DNA of 53,709 bases from Pseudomonas sp. UBA2684 (GTDB taxonomy: Bacteria > Pseudomonadota > Gammaproteobacteria > Pseudomonadales > Pseudomonadaceae), in contig DELY01000023.1 of assembly GCA_002354655.1 (NCBI GenBank), forward strand, positions 1 to 53,709. Direction: 5' to 3'. Of the stretch, positions 25,716-36,505 are shown one piece after another. Positions within the stretch are counted from its first letter, which is position 1, and every line of letters begins with the position of its first letter. The notes below the pieces were generated by a model. That model ran no database searches, had not been told where the DNA came from, and saw only the letters and a list, made by a program, of their open reading frames with translations. The position numbers and the translations under genes are program-made.

Positions 25716-26774
25716 TCAGGCATCAGATGAGGCGTTCCCACTTGAGGTCACGGCAGCCAGCTGTTTTTCCAGCTGTTGCAGACGCCGCGCCATGTCATCC
25801 AGCTGACGAATCCGCGCAGCGCTTTTGCGCCACTCGGCGGCAGGCTGCATGGCGGTACCCGAGGAATAAGAGCCCGGCTCGGTGATCGAGCGGGTGACCA
25901 TGGTCATCCCCGTAACGAACACTCCATCACAGACTTCGATATGTCCGACCATGCCGACGCCACCGGCGATCATGCAGTTCTTACCGATCTTGGTGCTACC
26001 AGAAATCCCGGCGCAACCGGCCATCGCGGTGTTATCGCCGATCTGCACGTTGTGCGCGATCATGATCTGGTTATCCAGCTTGACCCCATTGCCAATCAAC
26101 GTATCGGACAAGGCGCCGCGGTCGATAGTGGTGTTGGCACCGATTTCGACATCATCGCCAATCCTGACCCCGCCAATTTGGGCGATTTTCTGCCAGACGC
26201 CTTTCTCGTTGGCGAAACCAAAGCCTTCGCCGCCGATCACTGCACCCGACTGAATCACCACTCGCTTGCCGATGTGCACGTCGTGATACAAGGTCACGCG
26301 CGGCGCCAACCAGCCACCCTCACCAATCACCGAACGCGCACCGACCACGCAGTGCGCCCCGACAGTGACCCCCGCCGCAATCTGCGCGCCACTCTCGATC
26401 ACGGCATACGCCGCAATGCTGGCGCTCGGATCGACCTGCGCATCGACAGCGATCAACGCCGTCGGGTGCGCGCCGGCAACCGCCTGCGGTTTGCGATCGA
26501 ACAGATGGGAGAGTTGCGCGTAGGCCAGATAAGGGTTGGCAACGATCAGTGCATCGCCGCTGTAAGCGTCGGCATCGGCTGCGGTCAATAACACCGCACC
26601 GGCCTGGCAATCGTTCAGGTACTTACGGTATTGCGGATTGGCCAGAAATGTCAGCTGATCAGGGCGAGCCTCCTGCAAGGTGGCTAAGCCACTGATCGCT
26701 TTATTGGCGGCGCCACGCAGGGTAGCGCCCGAGCGCTCGGCCAACTGACCGAGAGTGAAAACCGCTGCTGTCAT
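25716..26774 (-). CDS. lpxD: UDP-3-O-(3-hydroxyacyl)glucosamine N-acyltransferase
   Basis: Third step of lipid A synthesis; transfers the N-linked hydroxyacyl chain. 352 aa. An N-terminal uridine-binding domain (ANPQYRKYL near 45-52) is followed by a hexapeptide-repeat beta-helix, catalytic H241 ([14 protein letters not shown]) and a C-terminal amphipathic helix ([19 protein letters not shown]). Starts 2 bases after skp. Confidence 0.99.
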   Translation of the reverse strand: MTAAVFTLGQLAERSGATLRGAANKAISGLATLQEARPDQLTFLANPQYRKYLNDCQAGAVLLTAADADAYSGDALIVANPYLAYAQLSHLFDRKPQAVAGAHPTALIAVDAQVDPSASIAAYAVIESGAQIAAGVTVGAHCVVGARSVIGEGGWLAPRVTLYHDVHIGKRVVIQSGAVIGGEGFGFANEKGVWQKIAQIGGVRIGDDVEIGANTTIDRGALSDTLIGNGVKLDNQIMIAHNVQIGDNTAMAGCAGISGSTKIGKNCMIAGGVGMVGHIEVCDGVFVTGMTMVTRSITEPGSYSSGTAMQPAAEWRKSAARIRQLDDMARRLQQLEKQLAAVTSSGNASSDA

Positions 26775-26776
26775 GA

Positions 26777-27280
26777 TCAGCGCAGCTGATTCATGCGCTC
26801 GATGACTTGGCGAGTGATGTCGAACTGAGGTTTGACATCGATCACCGCACCGCGCTCTAGAACCAAATCGAAATTGCCGCTCTTGATCACTTCTTCAACG
26901 GCTTTATCCAGGTTCGGCTTGAGCTTTTTCAGCATATCGCGATCGGCGATAGCTTTAGCCTCGTTCAGCTCCTTGGATTGGAACTGGAAGTCGCGGGCTT
27001 TTTGCTTGAACTCCAGCTCCAGACGCTCGCGCTCGGCGGTTTGCATCTTCTCGCTATCTTTGACTAGACGGTCCTGGATGCGCTTGGCATCGCTTTCCAG
27101 AGTTTTCAGTTTGTTCAGCTGCGGACCGAATTTTTTCTCGGCATCCACGGCATAGCGCTTTGCTGCATCGGATTCGAGCAGCGCCATTTGATAATTGAGC
27201 ACGGCCACTTTCATCTCGGCGAACGCCGGAGTGGTCAGCAGGACAGCACTTAACAGAACCAGTTGGGTCAACTTACGCAC
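26777..27280 (-). CDS. skp: Periplasmic chaperone Skp/OmpH
   Basis: Trimeric jellyfish-shaped chaperone that holds unfolded outer-membrane proteins for BamA. 167 aa. I chose a GTG start at 27280 with AGGAG at ideal spacing; an upstream TTG was rejected. It gives a signal peptide with cleavage after AFA (residue 21), then the family start [20 protein letters not shown] and long charged helices (about 45-135). It lies between bamA and lpxD, the conserved arrangement. Confidence 0.97.
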   Translation of the reverse strand: MRKLTQLVLLSAVLLTTPAFAEMKVAVLNYQMALLESDAAKRYAVDAEKKFGPQLNKLKTLESDAKRIQDRLVKDSEKMQTAERERLELEFKQKARDFQFQSKELNEAKAIADRDMLKKLKPNLDKAVEEVIKSGNFDLVLERGAVIDVKPQFDITRQVIERMNQLR

Positions 27281-27327
27281 GATGCACTCCTGCAAAAAAC
27301 CATTGTCGTTGTTCAGTGATCAGACGC

Positions 27328-29721
27328 TTAGAACGTCTGACCGAGGGAGAACTGGAATACTTGGGTGTCGGCATCGTCCGGCTTCACAACCGGCATTGCC
27401 AAGCTAAAACTCAACGGGCCCAGCGCAGTGATCCAGGTCAAGCCAACACCGACGGAACTGGCCAGGCTGCCCATATCGATCTCGCAACTGTCGCTCAGGC
27501 GCTTCTGGCTCGAGGTGCAGTTGGTATCGAACACGTTACCGACATCCCAGAACAACGCGGTACGCAGCGAACGCTGATCTTTCACGAACGGCATCGGGAA
27601 CAGCAGTTCCGCGCCACCCTGGATCAGCACGTTGCCACCGAACGGCAGCGGATCTTGGTCAGGATCGGTAAAGCGCCCGTTGGCATCGGGACCAGAAACA
27701 ATTGCTCCGGCAGCATTACGCACCACACTCGGCGTACTGCGCGGCCCCAGGCTGCTGTCTTCAAAGCCACGCACCGAGTTGAACCCCCCGGCGTAATAAT
27801 GCTCGTAGAACGGCAATTCAGAGGTAGAACCGTAGCTATCGCCATAGCCCAACTGGGTATGGAAACGCATGGTGTAGGTGTCGCTCAACGGCTTGAAGAC
27901 CTGGCCACGGTAATCGACTTTATAGAACGACAGATCACTGCCGGGCACCGTGGTCTCGAGCACTAGGCTTTGCGAGTGACCGCGGTTGGCCAAGACGCCG
28001 CGGTTAAGGGTCGACTCGGACCAACCGACGGAAGCCTTGAAGTTCAGGTACTTGTCGCCTTCCTGATCGATAAAGTCGAAAATCTCATCGACGGTGTAAA
28101 TACCGGTATTGATGGTGTCTTGTTGCGCCGTTAGGCCATAGGTCAAACGCGAGGTTTCACTGATCGGGTAACCGATGCTCACGCCACCGCCCAAGCTGTC
28201 CACCGCGTAGCTGGACACGTCGACGTCCAACTCATCGTAGTCAGTGGTGCGATAAAACGCGTTGTAACCCAGGCTGACGCCATCCGGTGTCCAGTAGGGG
28301 TCAACAAAACCGAAGTTATAGCGGCTTTGGTATTCGCTGCGGGTCAAGCCCACGCTGACTTTGTTACCAGTGCCGAGGAAGTTGTTCTGGGTGATCGAGC
28401 CGCCGAGAATCAGACCGGCGTTCTGCGCAAAACCAACGCTGGCGGTAATCGAACCGGAGGCCTGCTCTTCGACACTGTAATTGACGTCGATCTGGTCGTC
28501 GGTGCCTGGCACTTGCGGGGTTTCGACGTTGACTTCTTTGAAGAAGCCCAAACGTTCCAGGCGGGTCTTGGATTGGTCGATCAGGTAAGTCGACGCCCAG
28601 CCACCTTCCATCTGGCGCATTTCACGGCGCAGCACTTCGTCTTCCGACTTGGTGTTGCCACGGAAGTTGATGCGGTTGACGTAAGCGCGCTTGCCCGGAT
28701 CGACGACGAAGGTGATCGACACCGTATCGTCTTCATCATGAGCTTCCGGCACGCCGTTGACGTTGGCGAAGGTATAGCCCTCGTTGCCCAGACGACGGGT
28801 GATCAGTTCGGACGTAGTGGTCATCACTTTGCGCGAGAACACCTGCCCTTCTTTCACCAGAAGCAGCGCCTTGATCTCATCTTCAGGGACTTTCAGATCA
28901 CCGCTGAGCTTGACCTCACGCACGGTATACTTCTGCCCTTCATCGACGTTGACGGTGATGTAGACGTGCTTCTTATCCGGCGTAATGGACACCTGGGTAG
29001 ACGAGATATCCATATTGATGTAGCCGCGATCCAGGTAATAGGAGCGCAGACGCTCCAAGTCGCCGGACAGTTTCTCACGCGCGTACTTGTCGTCATTCTT
29101 GAAGAAAGACAACCAGTTGGTTGTTTTCAACTCGAACAAACCCACCAGGTCTTCGTCAGGGAAAACGCTGTTGCCCACCACGTTGATGTGCTGGATGGCC
29201 GCAACAGAGCCTTCATTGATATCGATCTTCAATGCCACGCGGTTACGCGGCTGCGGAATCACTTCGGTTTCGATTTCAGCCGAGTAGCGGCCTTGAGCCA
29301 CATACTGACGCTGCAATTCGTTGCGCACACCTTCAAGGGTGGCACGCTGGAAAATCTCGCCCTCGGCCAGGCCCGACTGATTGAGGCCCTTGAGCAGATC
29401 TTCACTGGTAATCGCTTTGTTGCCGTCGATTTCGATGCTGGAAATCGACGGACGCTCGACCACGGTAATAACCAGCACATCGCCATCGCGACCGAGCTGG
29501 ATATCTTGAAAGAAGCCGGTTTTGAACAGTTCGCGCGTAGCTTCTACCAACGTATTGTCATCGGCCTGTTCGCCGACATTCAGCGGCAAAGCACCAAATA
29601 CGCTGCCCGCAGACACCCGCTGGAGGCCATTAACGCGAATATCGGAGATGGTGAAGGACTCGGCGTGAACTTCGGCGATCATCAATGCGGCAAGCACCGC
29701 AGGTAGCAGCAGACGTTTCAT
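27328..29721 (-). CDS. bamA: Outer-membrane protein assembly factor BamA
   Basis: Essential Omp85 protein that folds beta-barrels into the outer membrane. 797 aa. Signal peptide cleaved after VHA (residue 20); five POTRA domains at roughly 21-91, 92-172, 175-263, 266-344 and 347-421; then a 16-stranded barrel. The conserved VRGF motif of loop 6 is in GGFNSVRGFEDSSLGPRS, and the chain ends in Phe (FSLGQTF), the BAM recognition signal. Between rseP and skp. In P. aeruginosa the gene is called opr86. Confidence 0.99.
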   Translation of the reverse strand: MKRLLLPAVLAALMIAEVHAESFTISDIRVNGLQRVSAGSVFGALPLNVGEQADDNTLVEATRELFKTGFFQDIQLGRDGDVLVITVVERPSISSIEIDGNKAITSEDLLKGLNQSGLAEGEIFQRATLEGVRNELQRQYVAQGRYSAEIETEVIPQPRNRVALKIDINEGSVAAIQHINVVGNSVFPDEDLVGLFELKTTNWLSFFKNDDKYAREKLSGDLERLRSYYLDRGYINMDISSTQVSITPDKKHVYITVNVDEGQKYTVREVKLSGDLKVPEDEIKALLLVKEGQVFSRKVMTTTSELITRRLGNEGYTFANVNGVPEAHDEDDTVSITFVVDPGKRAYVNRINFRGNTKSEDEVLRREMRQMEGGWASTYLIDQSKTRLERLGFFKEVNVETPQVPGTDDQIDVNYSVEEQASGSITASVGFAQNAGLILGGSITQNNFLGTGNKVSVGLTRSEYQSRYNFGFVDPYWTPDGVSLGYNAFYRTTDYDELDVDVSSYAVDSLGGGVSIGYPISETSRLTYGLTAQQDTINTGIYTVDEIFDFIDQEGDKYLNFKASVGWSESTLNRGVLANRGHSQSLVLETTVPGSDLSFYKVDYRGQVFKPLSDTYTMRFHTQLGYGDSYGSTSELPFYEHYYAGGFNSVRGFEDSSLGPRSTPSVVRNAAGAIVSGPDANGRFTDPDQDPLPFGGNVLIQGGAELLFPMPFVKDQRSLRTALFWDVGNVFDTNCTSSQKRLSDSCEIDMGSLASSVGVGLTWITALGPLSFSLAMPVVKPDDADTQVFQFSLGQTF

Positions 29722-29811
29722 GAAGTCCTTTCTTATTCCAACTGACGATAAAAAATCTGCCGCTTAAGGCGACACTTTTTTGTAAATACTGAGTGCGTAA
29801 TTCAGTAGCGG

Positions 29812-31164
29812 TTACAAACGACTTAGATCGTTAACCAAGGCCAGCAACATCACCCCAATCACCAAGCTAATGCCAATCTGCATCCCCCAACCTTGCACCC
29901 GCTCCGACAGCGGGCGACCACGCACCCACTCGACCAGGTAAAAAAGCAGATGCCCCCCATCCAGAACTGGGATTGGCAACAGATTGAGAACCCCCAAACT
30001 TATGCTCAAGTAGGCGAGGAAATTCAGAAAATCCCCTAAACCCGACTCAGCCGAAGCGCCCGCCACTTTAGCAATGGTTATCGGCCCGCTCAAGTTTTTT
30101 ACCGAGAGCTCGCCGAAGAGCATTTTCTTCAGCGAATCAAGGGTCAGCAGGCTCATTGTCCAGGTTCGACTGAGGCCTTCGCCGACCGCAGCGAGCGGCC
30201 CGAAACTGACCTCACGGAGCATCTCCGCCGGCCACTCCACGCCCTGTACACCCGCCCCCAGGTAGCCCGCACGCGCATCGCCATCCCCACGTTCGGCCAG
30301 TACCAGCGCTACATCCAGGCGTTGTCCGGCGCGATCGACCAGCAAGGACACCGGCTTGCCCGGCAACTCCCGCACGCGATCAACCAGTTGCTGCCAATCG
30401 TCGAGCACCTGGCCATTCAACGCCAACAGACGGTCGCCAACCTGCAAGCCTGCTGCCTGTGCAGGGCCTTTCGGGTCAAGTTCGGCCAAGACCGGCGCCA
30501 GCAGCGGACGCCATGGGCGAATCCCCAGCGACGCAATCGGGTCCGGATCATCGGCGCCCTTCAGCCAATCATTCAGGACTATCTGTCGCGGACTGTCAGC
30601 CGTAGAGCCTTCATCGCGTACATTTACCGCCAACGTGCCGCTTTCGCCCAGGCGCCGCACCAGTTGCAGATTGACTTCCGCCCAGCCGCTGGTCGACTCA
30701 CCATTCACGGCAACGATTTCCTGGCCAACCTGCAGCCCCGCTTCCGCCGCCAGGCTGCCGGGCGCAACTGCACCGATCACCGGGCGCACCTGCTGACTAC
30801 CAAGCATGGCGACTAGCCAGAAAAACAGCAGCGCCAGCAGGAAGTTGGCAATCGGCCCCGCCGCGACAATGGCGATACGCTGATGAACCGATTTGCGATT
30901 GAAGGATTGCCCAAGCTGCTCAGGCTGCACGTCGCCCTCGCGCTCATCGAGCATCTTCACGTAGCCACCCAACGGAATCGCCGCGATAACGAACTCGGTC
31001 CCCTGGCGATCATGCCAGCGCACCAGCGGCGTGCCGAAACCTACGGAAAAACGCAGCACCTTGACGCCGCAACGGCGCGCGACCCAGAAATGCCCGAACT
31101 CATGAAACGTAACCAGCACCCCCAGTGCAATCAGGGTGCCGACCACCATATACAACGCACTCAT
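29812..31164 (-). CDS. rseP: Site-2 intramembrane metalloprotease RseP (MucP)
   Basis: Cleaves the anti-sigma factor (MucA in Pseudomonas) after DegS/AlgW cleavage, releasing the envelope-stress sigma factor AlgU. 450 aa. The zinc motif HEFGH is at 21-25 in the first membrane helix and the third ligand D402 in PVLDGGHL. Two PDZ domains lie at about 125-195 and 215-290, with the conserved GPITIAKVAG and NLLPIPVLDGG near the C-terminal helices. It lies directly upstream of bamA, so envelope-stress signalling and barrel assembly share an operon. Confidence 0.98.
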   Translation of the reverse strand: MSALYMVVGTLIALGVLVTFHEFGHFWVARRCGVKVLRFSVGFGTPLVRWHDRQGTEFVIAAIPLGGYVKMLDEREGDVQPEQLGQSFNRKSVHQRIAIVAAGPIANFLLALLFFWLVAMLGSQQVRPVIGAVAPGSLAAEAGLQVGQEIVAVNGESTSGWAEVNLQLVRRLGESGTLAVNVRDEGSTADSPRQIVLNDWLKGADDPDPIASLGIRPWRPLLAPVLAELDPKGPAQAAGLQVGDRLLALNGQVLDDWQQLVDRVRELPGKPVSLLVDRAGQRLDVALVLAERGDGDARAGYLGAGVQGVEWPAEMLREVSFGPLAAVGEGLSRTWTMSLLTLDSLKKMLFGELSVKNLSGPITIAKVAGASAESGLGDFLNFLAYLSISLGVLNLLPIPVLDGGHLLFYLVEWVRGRPLSERVQGWGMQIGISLVIGVMLLALVNDLSRL

Positions 31165-31182
31165 TGACCTTCTCCGCGCCGG

Positions 31183-32370
31183 TTATCCACGGCGATTCAG
31201 CCAGTGCCCGGCACGCTCACGCGCCTGGCGATCCGCGACCAGCACCGTATCCAGGTCTTCGACCGCAATCGCGGGCTCTGCGTTCAAGACGCTATCGATG
31301 ATACTCGCGATCTCGGGAAAGCGAATGCGCCGTTCGAGAAAGGCTGCCACCGCCACCTCATTGGCCGCATTGAGCATGGCCGGCGCAGTGCCGCCCTGCT
31401 CCGCCGCTTGGCGCGCCAGACGTAAGCACGGAAACCGCTGCTCGTCAGGCGCCTGGAAATCCAATCGTGCGATGGCGAATAAATCCAGCGGCGCCACACC
31501 CGAGTCGATCCGCTGTGGCCACGCCAGCGCATGGCTGATGGGCGTGCGCATATCCGGGTTACCCAACTGCGCCAACACTGAACCGTCGACATAATCGACC
31601 AGCGAATGAATCACGCTTTGCGGATGAATCACCACCTCGACCTGAGCCGGCCGGGCATCGAACAGCCAGCAGGCCTCGATCAATTCGAGGCCTTTATTCA
31701 TCATGCTCGCCGAATCCACGGAAATCTTGCGCCCCATCGACCAATTGGGGTGAGCACAGGCCTGCTCGGGCGTAACCCCAGCCAACTGCTCCAGTGGCGT
31801 TTCACGGAACGGGCCGCCGGAAGCGGTGAGCATAATCCGCCGCACCCCGACCTGCTGCAAGCCACGCGCATAGTCACCTGGCAAACACTGAAAAATTGCA
31901 TTGTGCTCGCTGTCGATCGGTAACAGCACGGCACCACTTTGTCGGACGGCCTGCATAAACAGCGCGCCGGACATCACCAGCGCTTCCTTGTTGGCCAACA
32001 ACACTTTCTTGCCCGCCTCGACCGCCGCCAGGGTCGGTTTTAGCCCGGCTGCACCGACAATCGCCGCCATGACTGCATCCACATCGGGATGCGCGGCCAC
32101 CTCACAGAGACCTTCGTCACCGCACAATACACGGGTCGCCAGACCTGCCGCGTGCAAGCTGTCCTGTAAAGCGCGCGCCGCCGCTGCATCGGCAACCACC
32201 GCGTAACGCGGCCGGTAAAGCATGCACAACGACTCAAGTTCGACCAGCCGCGAGAAGCCAGACAGCGCGAACACCTGATAACGCTCAGGGTGACGCGCAA
32301 TCACATCCAGGGTGCTGAGGCCGATGGAACCGGTCGCCCCCAACACGGTAATCTGCTGCGGCGCACTCAC
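31183..32370 (-). CDS. dxr: 1-deoxy-D-xylulose 5-phosphate reductoisomerase
   Basis: Second enzyme of the MEP pathway; NADPH-dependent rearrangement of DXP to MEP. 395 aa. The NADPH motif [11 protein letters not shown] starts at residue 10. The metal and substrate blocks [20 protein letters not shown] and [14 protein letters not shown] are all present. Start is a GTG at 32370 that overlaps the cdsA stop (GTGA), with GGGGTG upstream; the longer frame has no homology. Confidence 0.98.
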   Translation of the reverse strand: MSAPQQITVLGATGSIGLSTLDVIARHPERYQVFALSGFSRLVELESLCMLYRPRYAVVADAAAARALQDSLHAAGLATRVLCGDEGLCEVAAHPDVDAVMAAIVGAAGLKPTLAAVEAGKKVLLANKEALVMSGALFMQAVRQSGAVLLPIDSEHNAIFQCLPGDYARGLQQVGVRRIMLTASGGPFRETPLEQLAGVTPEQACAHPNWSMGRKISVDSASMMNKGLELIEACWLFDARPAQVEVVIHPQSVIHSLVDYVDGSVLAQLGNPDMRTPISHALAWPQRIDSGVAPLDLFAIARLDFQAPDEQRFPCLRLARQAAEQGGTAPAMLNAANEVAVAAFLERRIRFPEIASIIDSVLNAEPAIAVEDLDTVLVADRQARERAGHWLNRRG

Positions 32371-33182
32371 AGCGCACCCCAACCCGCTAGCCACAACAAG
32401 GCGGCAAACACCGGAATCGCTGCCGTCAGGCTGTCGATGCGATCCAGCACACCGCCATGCCCTGGCAGCAGATTGCTGCTGTCTTTCACCCCGGACTGGC
32501 GCTTGAACATGCTTTCAGTCAGGTCGCCGACCACCGAGATCAGCACCACCAATGCAGCGCCCGCCAACGCCAGCATGCATTCATCGAGCGCCCAACCGCG
32601 GTAGAGACCAACGCCCAGGGCAATCAACAGACTGGTGAGCAAGCCACCCACCAGCCCCTCCCAACTCTTACCCGGACTGACGTGAGGCGCCAACTTACGC
32701 TTGCCGAATGCCTTACCGGAAAAATAGGCACCGATATCGGCCGCCCAAACCAGCACCATCACCGCCAAGATCAAGCCGTTGGCCAGCGGCCACTGCTTGA
32801 ACAGCACCAAGCCCTGCCACGCCGGCAACAGAATCAACAAACCGATCAGCAGCTTGACTGGCGTACTCGCCCAGTGCCGACTGCTGGCGGGATAACCAAT
32901 CACCAGCAGCGTAGCCAGACACCACCAGAGCACCGCGACCAACAGCACCAACGGCGCCAGCACCGGCAACTGGTACAAGGCGAACAACAAGCCCGCCACC
33001 AGCGCCGCATAGCCGACGCGCTGCGACTGCGCCGTGAAGCCGGCCAACCGCGCCCACTCCCAGCCGCCCAGGCTGACCACCGCACCGATAAACACGGCAA
33101 ACGTCGCACCGTCGAGCAGAAAAAAACCACCCAGCGCGATGGGCAGCAGCACCAACGCGGTAATCACTCGCTGTTTAAGCAT
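32367..33182 (-). CDS. cdsA: Phosphatidate cytidylyltransferase (CDP-diglyceride synthase)
   Basis: Makes CDP-diacylglycerol from phosphatidic acid and CTP, the branch point to all phospholipids. 271 aa, polytopic inner-membrane protein with about eight membrane helices. The C-terminal signature [20 protein letters not shown] and the following GVLDRIDS match the family pattern exactly. It overlaps uppS by one base and dxr by four. Confidence 0.98.
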   Translation of the reverse strand: MLKQRVITALVLLPIALGGFFLLDGATFAVFIGAVVSLGGWEWARLAGFTAQSQRVGYAALVAGLLFALYQLPVLAPLVLLVAVLWWCLATLLVIGYPASSRHWASTPVKLLIGLLILLPAWQGLVLFKQWPLANGLILAVMVLVWAADIGAYFSGKAFGKRKLAPHVSPGKSWEGLVGGLLTSLLIALGVGLYRGWALDECMLALAGAALVVLISVVGDLTESMFKRQSGVKDSSNLLPGHGGVLDRIDSLTAAIPVFAALLWLAGWGAL

Positions 33183-33937
33183 TAAGCACGCGCCTCGGCT
33201 GCGACCTGTTCACTGGTTTTGCCAAAACGTCGCTGGCGCTTGGCAAAATCCGCCAAGGCCTTGCGCATGGCGTCGTGCTTGAAGTCCGGCCAGAGCACAT
33301 CGGAGAAATACAGCTCGCTGTATGCCAACTGCCACAACAGGAAATTACTGATGCGGTGCTCGCCGCCCGTGCGAATACACAGATCGGGCAAGGGCAGATC
33401 GCCAGTTGCCAAACAACCTTGCAGCAATCCAGGGGTAATGTCTTCAGGCTGCAAATGCCCGCCCTGCACTTCCCGCGCGAGACGCTGCGCCGCCTGGGCA
33501 ATGTCCCACTGGCCGCCATAATTGGCGGCGATCTGCAGAACAAAGCGTTTGTCGCCGGCAGTCTGCGCTTCAGCCTCACGCATGGCCGCCTGCAACTCGG
33601 GGTGAAAGCGCGAACGGTCGCCGATGATGCGCAGGCTGATGCCGTTGTCGTTGAGCTTCTTCGCCTCACGACGCAGCGCGCCGAGGAACAGCTCCATCAG
33701 CGCACCGACTTCATCCGCCGGGCGCTGCCAGTTCTCACTGGAGAAGGCGAATAGGGTGAGTACCTCGACGCCCGCCTCGGCACACACCTCAATAACCGCA
33801 CGCACCGCATCGACACCTGCTTTATGCCCGGCAACACCTGGCAGCAGGCGTTTTTTCGCCCAGCGGTTGTTGCCATCCATGATGATCGCCACGTGCCGTG
33901 GCACGGCCATCAGGGTACCGTCGTTGGTCTTCTCCAT
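33182..33937 (-). CDS. uppS: Undecaprenyl diphosphate synthase
   Basis: Cis-prenyltransferase that builds the C55 lipid carrier for peptidoglycan and O-antigen units. 251 aa. The catalytic aspartate D21 is in HVAIIMDGNNRWAKKR, with LTLFAFSSENWQRP and DLCIRTGGEHRISNFLLWQ further on. The adjacent dxr supplies the isoprenoid precursor pathway. 16 bases after frr and overlapping cdsA. Confidence 0.99.
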   Translation of the reverse strand: MEKTNDGTLMAVPRHVAIIMDGNNRWAKKRLLPGVAGHKAGVDAVRAVIEVCAEAGVEVLTLFAFSSENWQRPADEVGALMELFLGALRREAKKLNDNGISLRIIGDRSRFHPELQAAMREAEAQTAGDKRFVLQIAANYGGQWDIAQAAQRLAREVQGGHLQPEDITPGLLQGCLATGDLPLPDLCIRTGGEHRISNFLLWQLAYSELYFSDVLWPDFKHDAMRKALADFAKRQRRFGKTSEQVAAEARA

Positions 33938-33953
33938 GACGATATCCTGGCCG

Positions 33954-34511
33954 TTAAACGGCCATCAGATCCGCTTCTTTCTGCTTCACCGCCACTTCGA
34001 TCTCCGCCACGAACTTATCCGTCAGCTTTTGGATATCATCCGCCGCGCGGCGCTCTTCGTCTTCGCTAATTTCCTTGTCTTTGACCAAGTCTTTCAACTG
34101 ACTCAAGGCATCACGGCGAATATTGCGCACCGCCACCCGGCCATCTTCGGCCGCATCGCGCGCCTGCTTGGTAAAGCCCTTGCGGGTTTCCTCGGTGAGC
34201 GCCGGCATCGAGATCAGCAGCAGCTCGCCAAGGTTGGTCGGATTGAAGCCCAGGCCGGAGCTTTGGATCGCCTTGTCGACGGCGGCCAGCATGTTGCGCT
34301 CGAAGGCTACAACCTGCAGGGTACGCGAATCCTTGACGGTGACGTTGGCCACCTGATTCAGCGGAGTGTCCGAACCGTAGTAAGGCACCATCACGCCACC
34401 CAAAATGCTCGGGTGAGCCTGGCCGGTGCGGATACGGCTGAACGCGTGGATCAGCGATTCCAGGCTTTTCTGCATGCGCTCTTGGGTGTCTTTCTTGATC
34501 TCATTGATCAT
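33954..34511 (-). CDS. frr: Ribosome recycling factor
   Basis: Splits post-termination ribosomes together with EF-G. 185 aa, the standard length, with the three-helix bundle pattern and the signatures [20 protein letters not shown] and [14 protein letters not shown]. It overlaps the end of pyrH by 11 bases. Confidence 0.99.
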   Translation of the reverse strand: MINEIKKDTQERMQKSLESLIHAFSRIRTGQAHPSILGGVMVPYYGSDTPLNQVANVTVKDSRTLQVVAFERNMLAAVDKAIQSSGLGFNPTNLGELLLISMPALTEETRKGFTKQARDAAEDGRVAVRNIRRDALSQLKDLVKDKEISEDEERRAADDIQKLTDKFVAEIEVAVKQKEADLMAV

Positions 34512-35250
34512 GCTTATCTTCCTCGATCAGAGTGCCTTCAGCGCCACCCACCACAACATTCAGCAGGGCGCCAGGCTTGTTCATATTGAAAACCCGCAGC
34601 GGCATATTATGGTCGCGACACAGGCAGATAGCCGTCAGGTCCATTACGCCCAGCTTGCGGTCGAGTACCTCATCGTAAGTCAGACGCTCGAACTTCTCAG
34701 CATGCGGATCCTTGAACGGATCTGCGGTGTACACACCGTCCACCTTGGTCGCCTTCAGCACCACATCGGCATCGATCTCGATCGCCCGCAGGCACGCGGC
34801 TGAGTCCGTGGTGAAGAAGGGATTGCCAGTGCCAGCGGCAAAAATCACCACCTCACCGGTTTTTAGATGACGCAGCGCCTTGCGCCGGTCGTAGTGGTCG
34901 GTGACGCCGACCATGGAAATCGCCGACATGACAATTGCCGGGATATTCGAACGCTCCAGCGCGTCGCGCATGGCCAAGGCGTTCATCACGGTCGCCAGCA
35001 TGCCCATATGGTCACCGGTCACCCGATCCATGCCCGCTGCACTCAGTGCCGCACCGCGGAACAGGTTGCCGCCGCCAATCACCAGGCCGACCTGCACACC
35101 GATGCCCACCAACTGGCCGACTTCCAGGGCCATGCGATCAAGCACCTTGGGATCGATACCGAAGTCTTCGGCCCCCATCAGAGCTTCGCCGCTCAGTTTG
35201 AGCAGAATGCGTTTGTAGCGCGGTTGACGACCACTCACCTGCTGAGCCAT
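34501..35250 (-). CDS. pyrH: Uridylate (UMP) kinase
   Basis: Phosphorylates UMP to UDP; hexameric, GTP-activated and UTP-inhibited in bacteria. 249 aa amino-acid-kinase fold. Visible motifs are [45 protein letters not shown] and [16 protein letters not shown]. The ATG at 35250 has GGAGAG upstream. The tsf terminator lies between tsf and this gene. Confidence 0.99.
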   Translation of the reverse strand: MAQQVSGRQPRYKRILLKLSGEALMGAEDFGIDPKVLDRMALEVGQLVGIGVQVGLVIGGGNLFRGAALSAAGMDRVTGDHMGMLATVMNALAMRDALERSNIPAIVMSAISMVGVTDHYDRRKALRHLKTGEVVIFAAGTGNPFFTTDSAACLRAIEIDADVVLKATKVDGVYTADPFKDPHAEKFERLTYDEVLDRKLGVMDLTAICLCRDHNMPLRVFNMNKPGALLNVVVGGAEGTLIEEDKHDQ

Positions 35251-35383
35251 TACCAGTCTCTCCTGCGGCGTTTGAATTCTGAACGAGCCTAGCCGGCTCG
35301 CGATTATCCAGCGCTTCGACAGCGCTCAAAGCGGTTTGTGCCAGCTCACGCATTTGGCCCGCTAAACAGCCCGCCCGCCACCC

Positions 35384-35425
35384 TAATTTGACAAAGAGGC
35401 CGCGCGCGTTAGCGGGCAGCCTCTT
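35384..35425 (-). terminator. Terminator after tsf
   Basis: AAGAGGC (35394-35400) and GCCTCTT (35419-35425) form a perfect 7-bp outer stem with additional GC pairing inside. On the minus strand it is followed by TTTGTCAAATT. It starts 24 bases after the tsf stop codon and separates rpsB-tsf from pyrH. Confidence 0.75.
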
Positions 35426-35448
35426 CGGGGCGACAGCGGTTAGCCGTC

Positions 35449-36318
35449 TTACTGCTTGCTGGCAGCCAGCTGGGCAGCCACTTCTTCAGCGAAGTTGTCG
35501 ACCGGCTTCTCGATGCCTTCGCCTACCTGGAAGCGGGTGAAGGAGACGATTTCAGCACCGGCTTTCTTGGCCAGAGCACCGACCTTGATTTCCGGGTCTT
35601 TAACGAAGGCTTGCTCAACCAGACTGGCTTCAGCGAGGAACTTCTGAATGCGACCACCGACCATCTTCTCGACGATGTCAGCCGGCTTACCCTTGATCTT
35701 GTCTTCGTTGAGGCTCATGAACACGGCTTTTTCGCGCTCAACAGCTTCAGCGGACACTTCCGAAGGCAGCAGGAACTCAGGGTTGCTGGCAGCAACGTGC
35801 ATGGCGATGTCTTTGGCCAGCTCGGCGTCACCGCCTTTCAGGACAACCACAACACCGATCTTGTTGCCGTGCAGGTAAGCATTGACCACGTCGCCTTCAA
35901 CGCGGGCCAGACGACGAATGTTGACGTTTTCGCCAACCTTGGCCACCAGCGCTTCACGCGCAGCTTCTTGAGCGGCGATCAACGGCGCTGCGTCGGTCAG
36001 TTTGTCGGCAAAGGCTTTTTCAATGCTGCTGGTGACGAAGTTCTTGAAATCGTCCTGCAGAGCCAGGAAGTCGGTTTGCGAGTTGACTTCGAGAATCACG
36101 GCAGACTTGCCGTCGTCGGCAACCTTGACCGCGATAGCGCCTTCGGCAGCCACGTTGCCAGCCTTCTTGGCCGCCTTGATCGCGCCGGAAGCACGCATGT
36201 CGTCAATGGCTTTTTCGATGTCGCCGCCAGCCTTGGTCAAGGCTTTTTTGCAATCCATCATGCCTTCGCCAGTGCGCTCGCGCAGCTCCTTGACTAATGC
36301 TGCAGTAATTTCTGCCAT
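35449..36318 (-). CDS. tsf: Translation elongation factor Ts
   Basis: Guanine nucleotide exchange factor for EF-Tu. 289 aa. The N-terminal UBA-like domain ([21 protein letters not shown]) is followed by the nucleotide-exchange motif TDF at 82-84 ([13 protein letters not shown]). The C-terminal helices ([17 protein letters not shown]) are also typical. It lies downstream of rpsB across a terminator-like hairpin, the usual arrangement. Confidence 0.99.
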   Translation of the reverse strand: MAEITAALVKELRERTGEGMMDCKKALTKAGGDIEKAIDDMRASGAIKAAKKAGNVAAEGAIAVKVADDGKSAVILEVNSQTDFLALQDDFKNFVTSSIEKAFADKLTDAAPLIAAQEAAREALVAKVGENVNIRRLARVEGDVVNAYLHGNKIGVVVVLKGGDAELAKDIAMHVAASNPEFLLPSEVSAEAVEREKAVFMSLNEDKIKGKPADIVEKMVGGRIQKFLAEASLVEQAFVKDPEIKVGALAKKAGAEIVSFTRFQVGEGIEKPVDNFAEEVAAQLAASKQ

Positions 36319-36447
36319 TTCAAATTCCTCTTGGATAGGTTGTTAACCATTCCACCCGCCAAAACGGGCGTTCAATTCTTTAAACACACTGCCAGCGATT
36401 GCGTGAACGTAACGGCAATAACCCTGCTGACAACGGTTTTCAAGGTG

Positions 36448-36476
36448 GCAAAAAGGGGGCCGAGCCCCCTTTTTGC
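36448..36476 (-). terminator. Terminator or attenuator between rpsB and tsf
   Basis: GCAAAAAGGGGGC (36448-36460) and GCCCCCTTTTTGC (36464-36476) form a perfect 13-bp stem around CGA, with the T-run built into the 3' arm. It lies 29 bases after the rpsB stop and 130 bases before tsf. An attenuator at this place would set the ratio of ribosomal protein S2 to EF-Ts, as proposed in E. coli. It is symmetric, so it could act on either strand. Confidence 0.85.
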
Positions 36477-36505
36477 GAACTGAGTAAACGCTAAGCGCTA
36501 GTTAC

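Noticed and set aside
29722-29811. Possible terminator between rseP and bamA around CTTAAG
   Set aside because: The flanking bases do not pair beyond the 6-base palindrome, and the two genes are normally cotranscribed.
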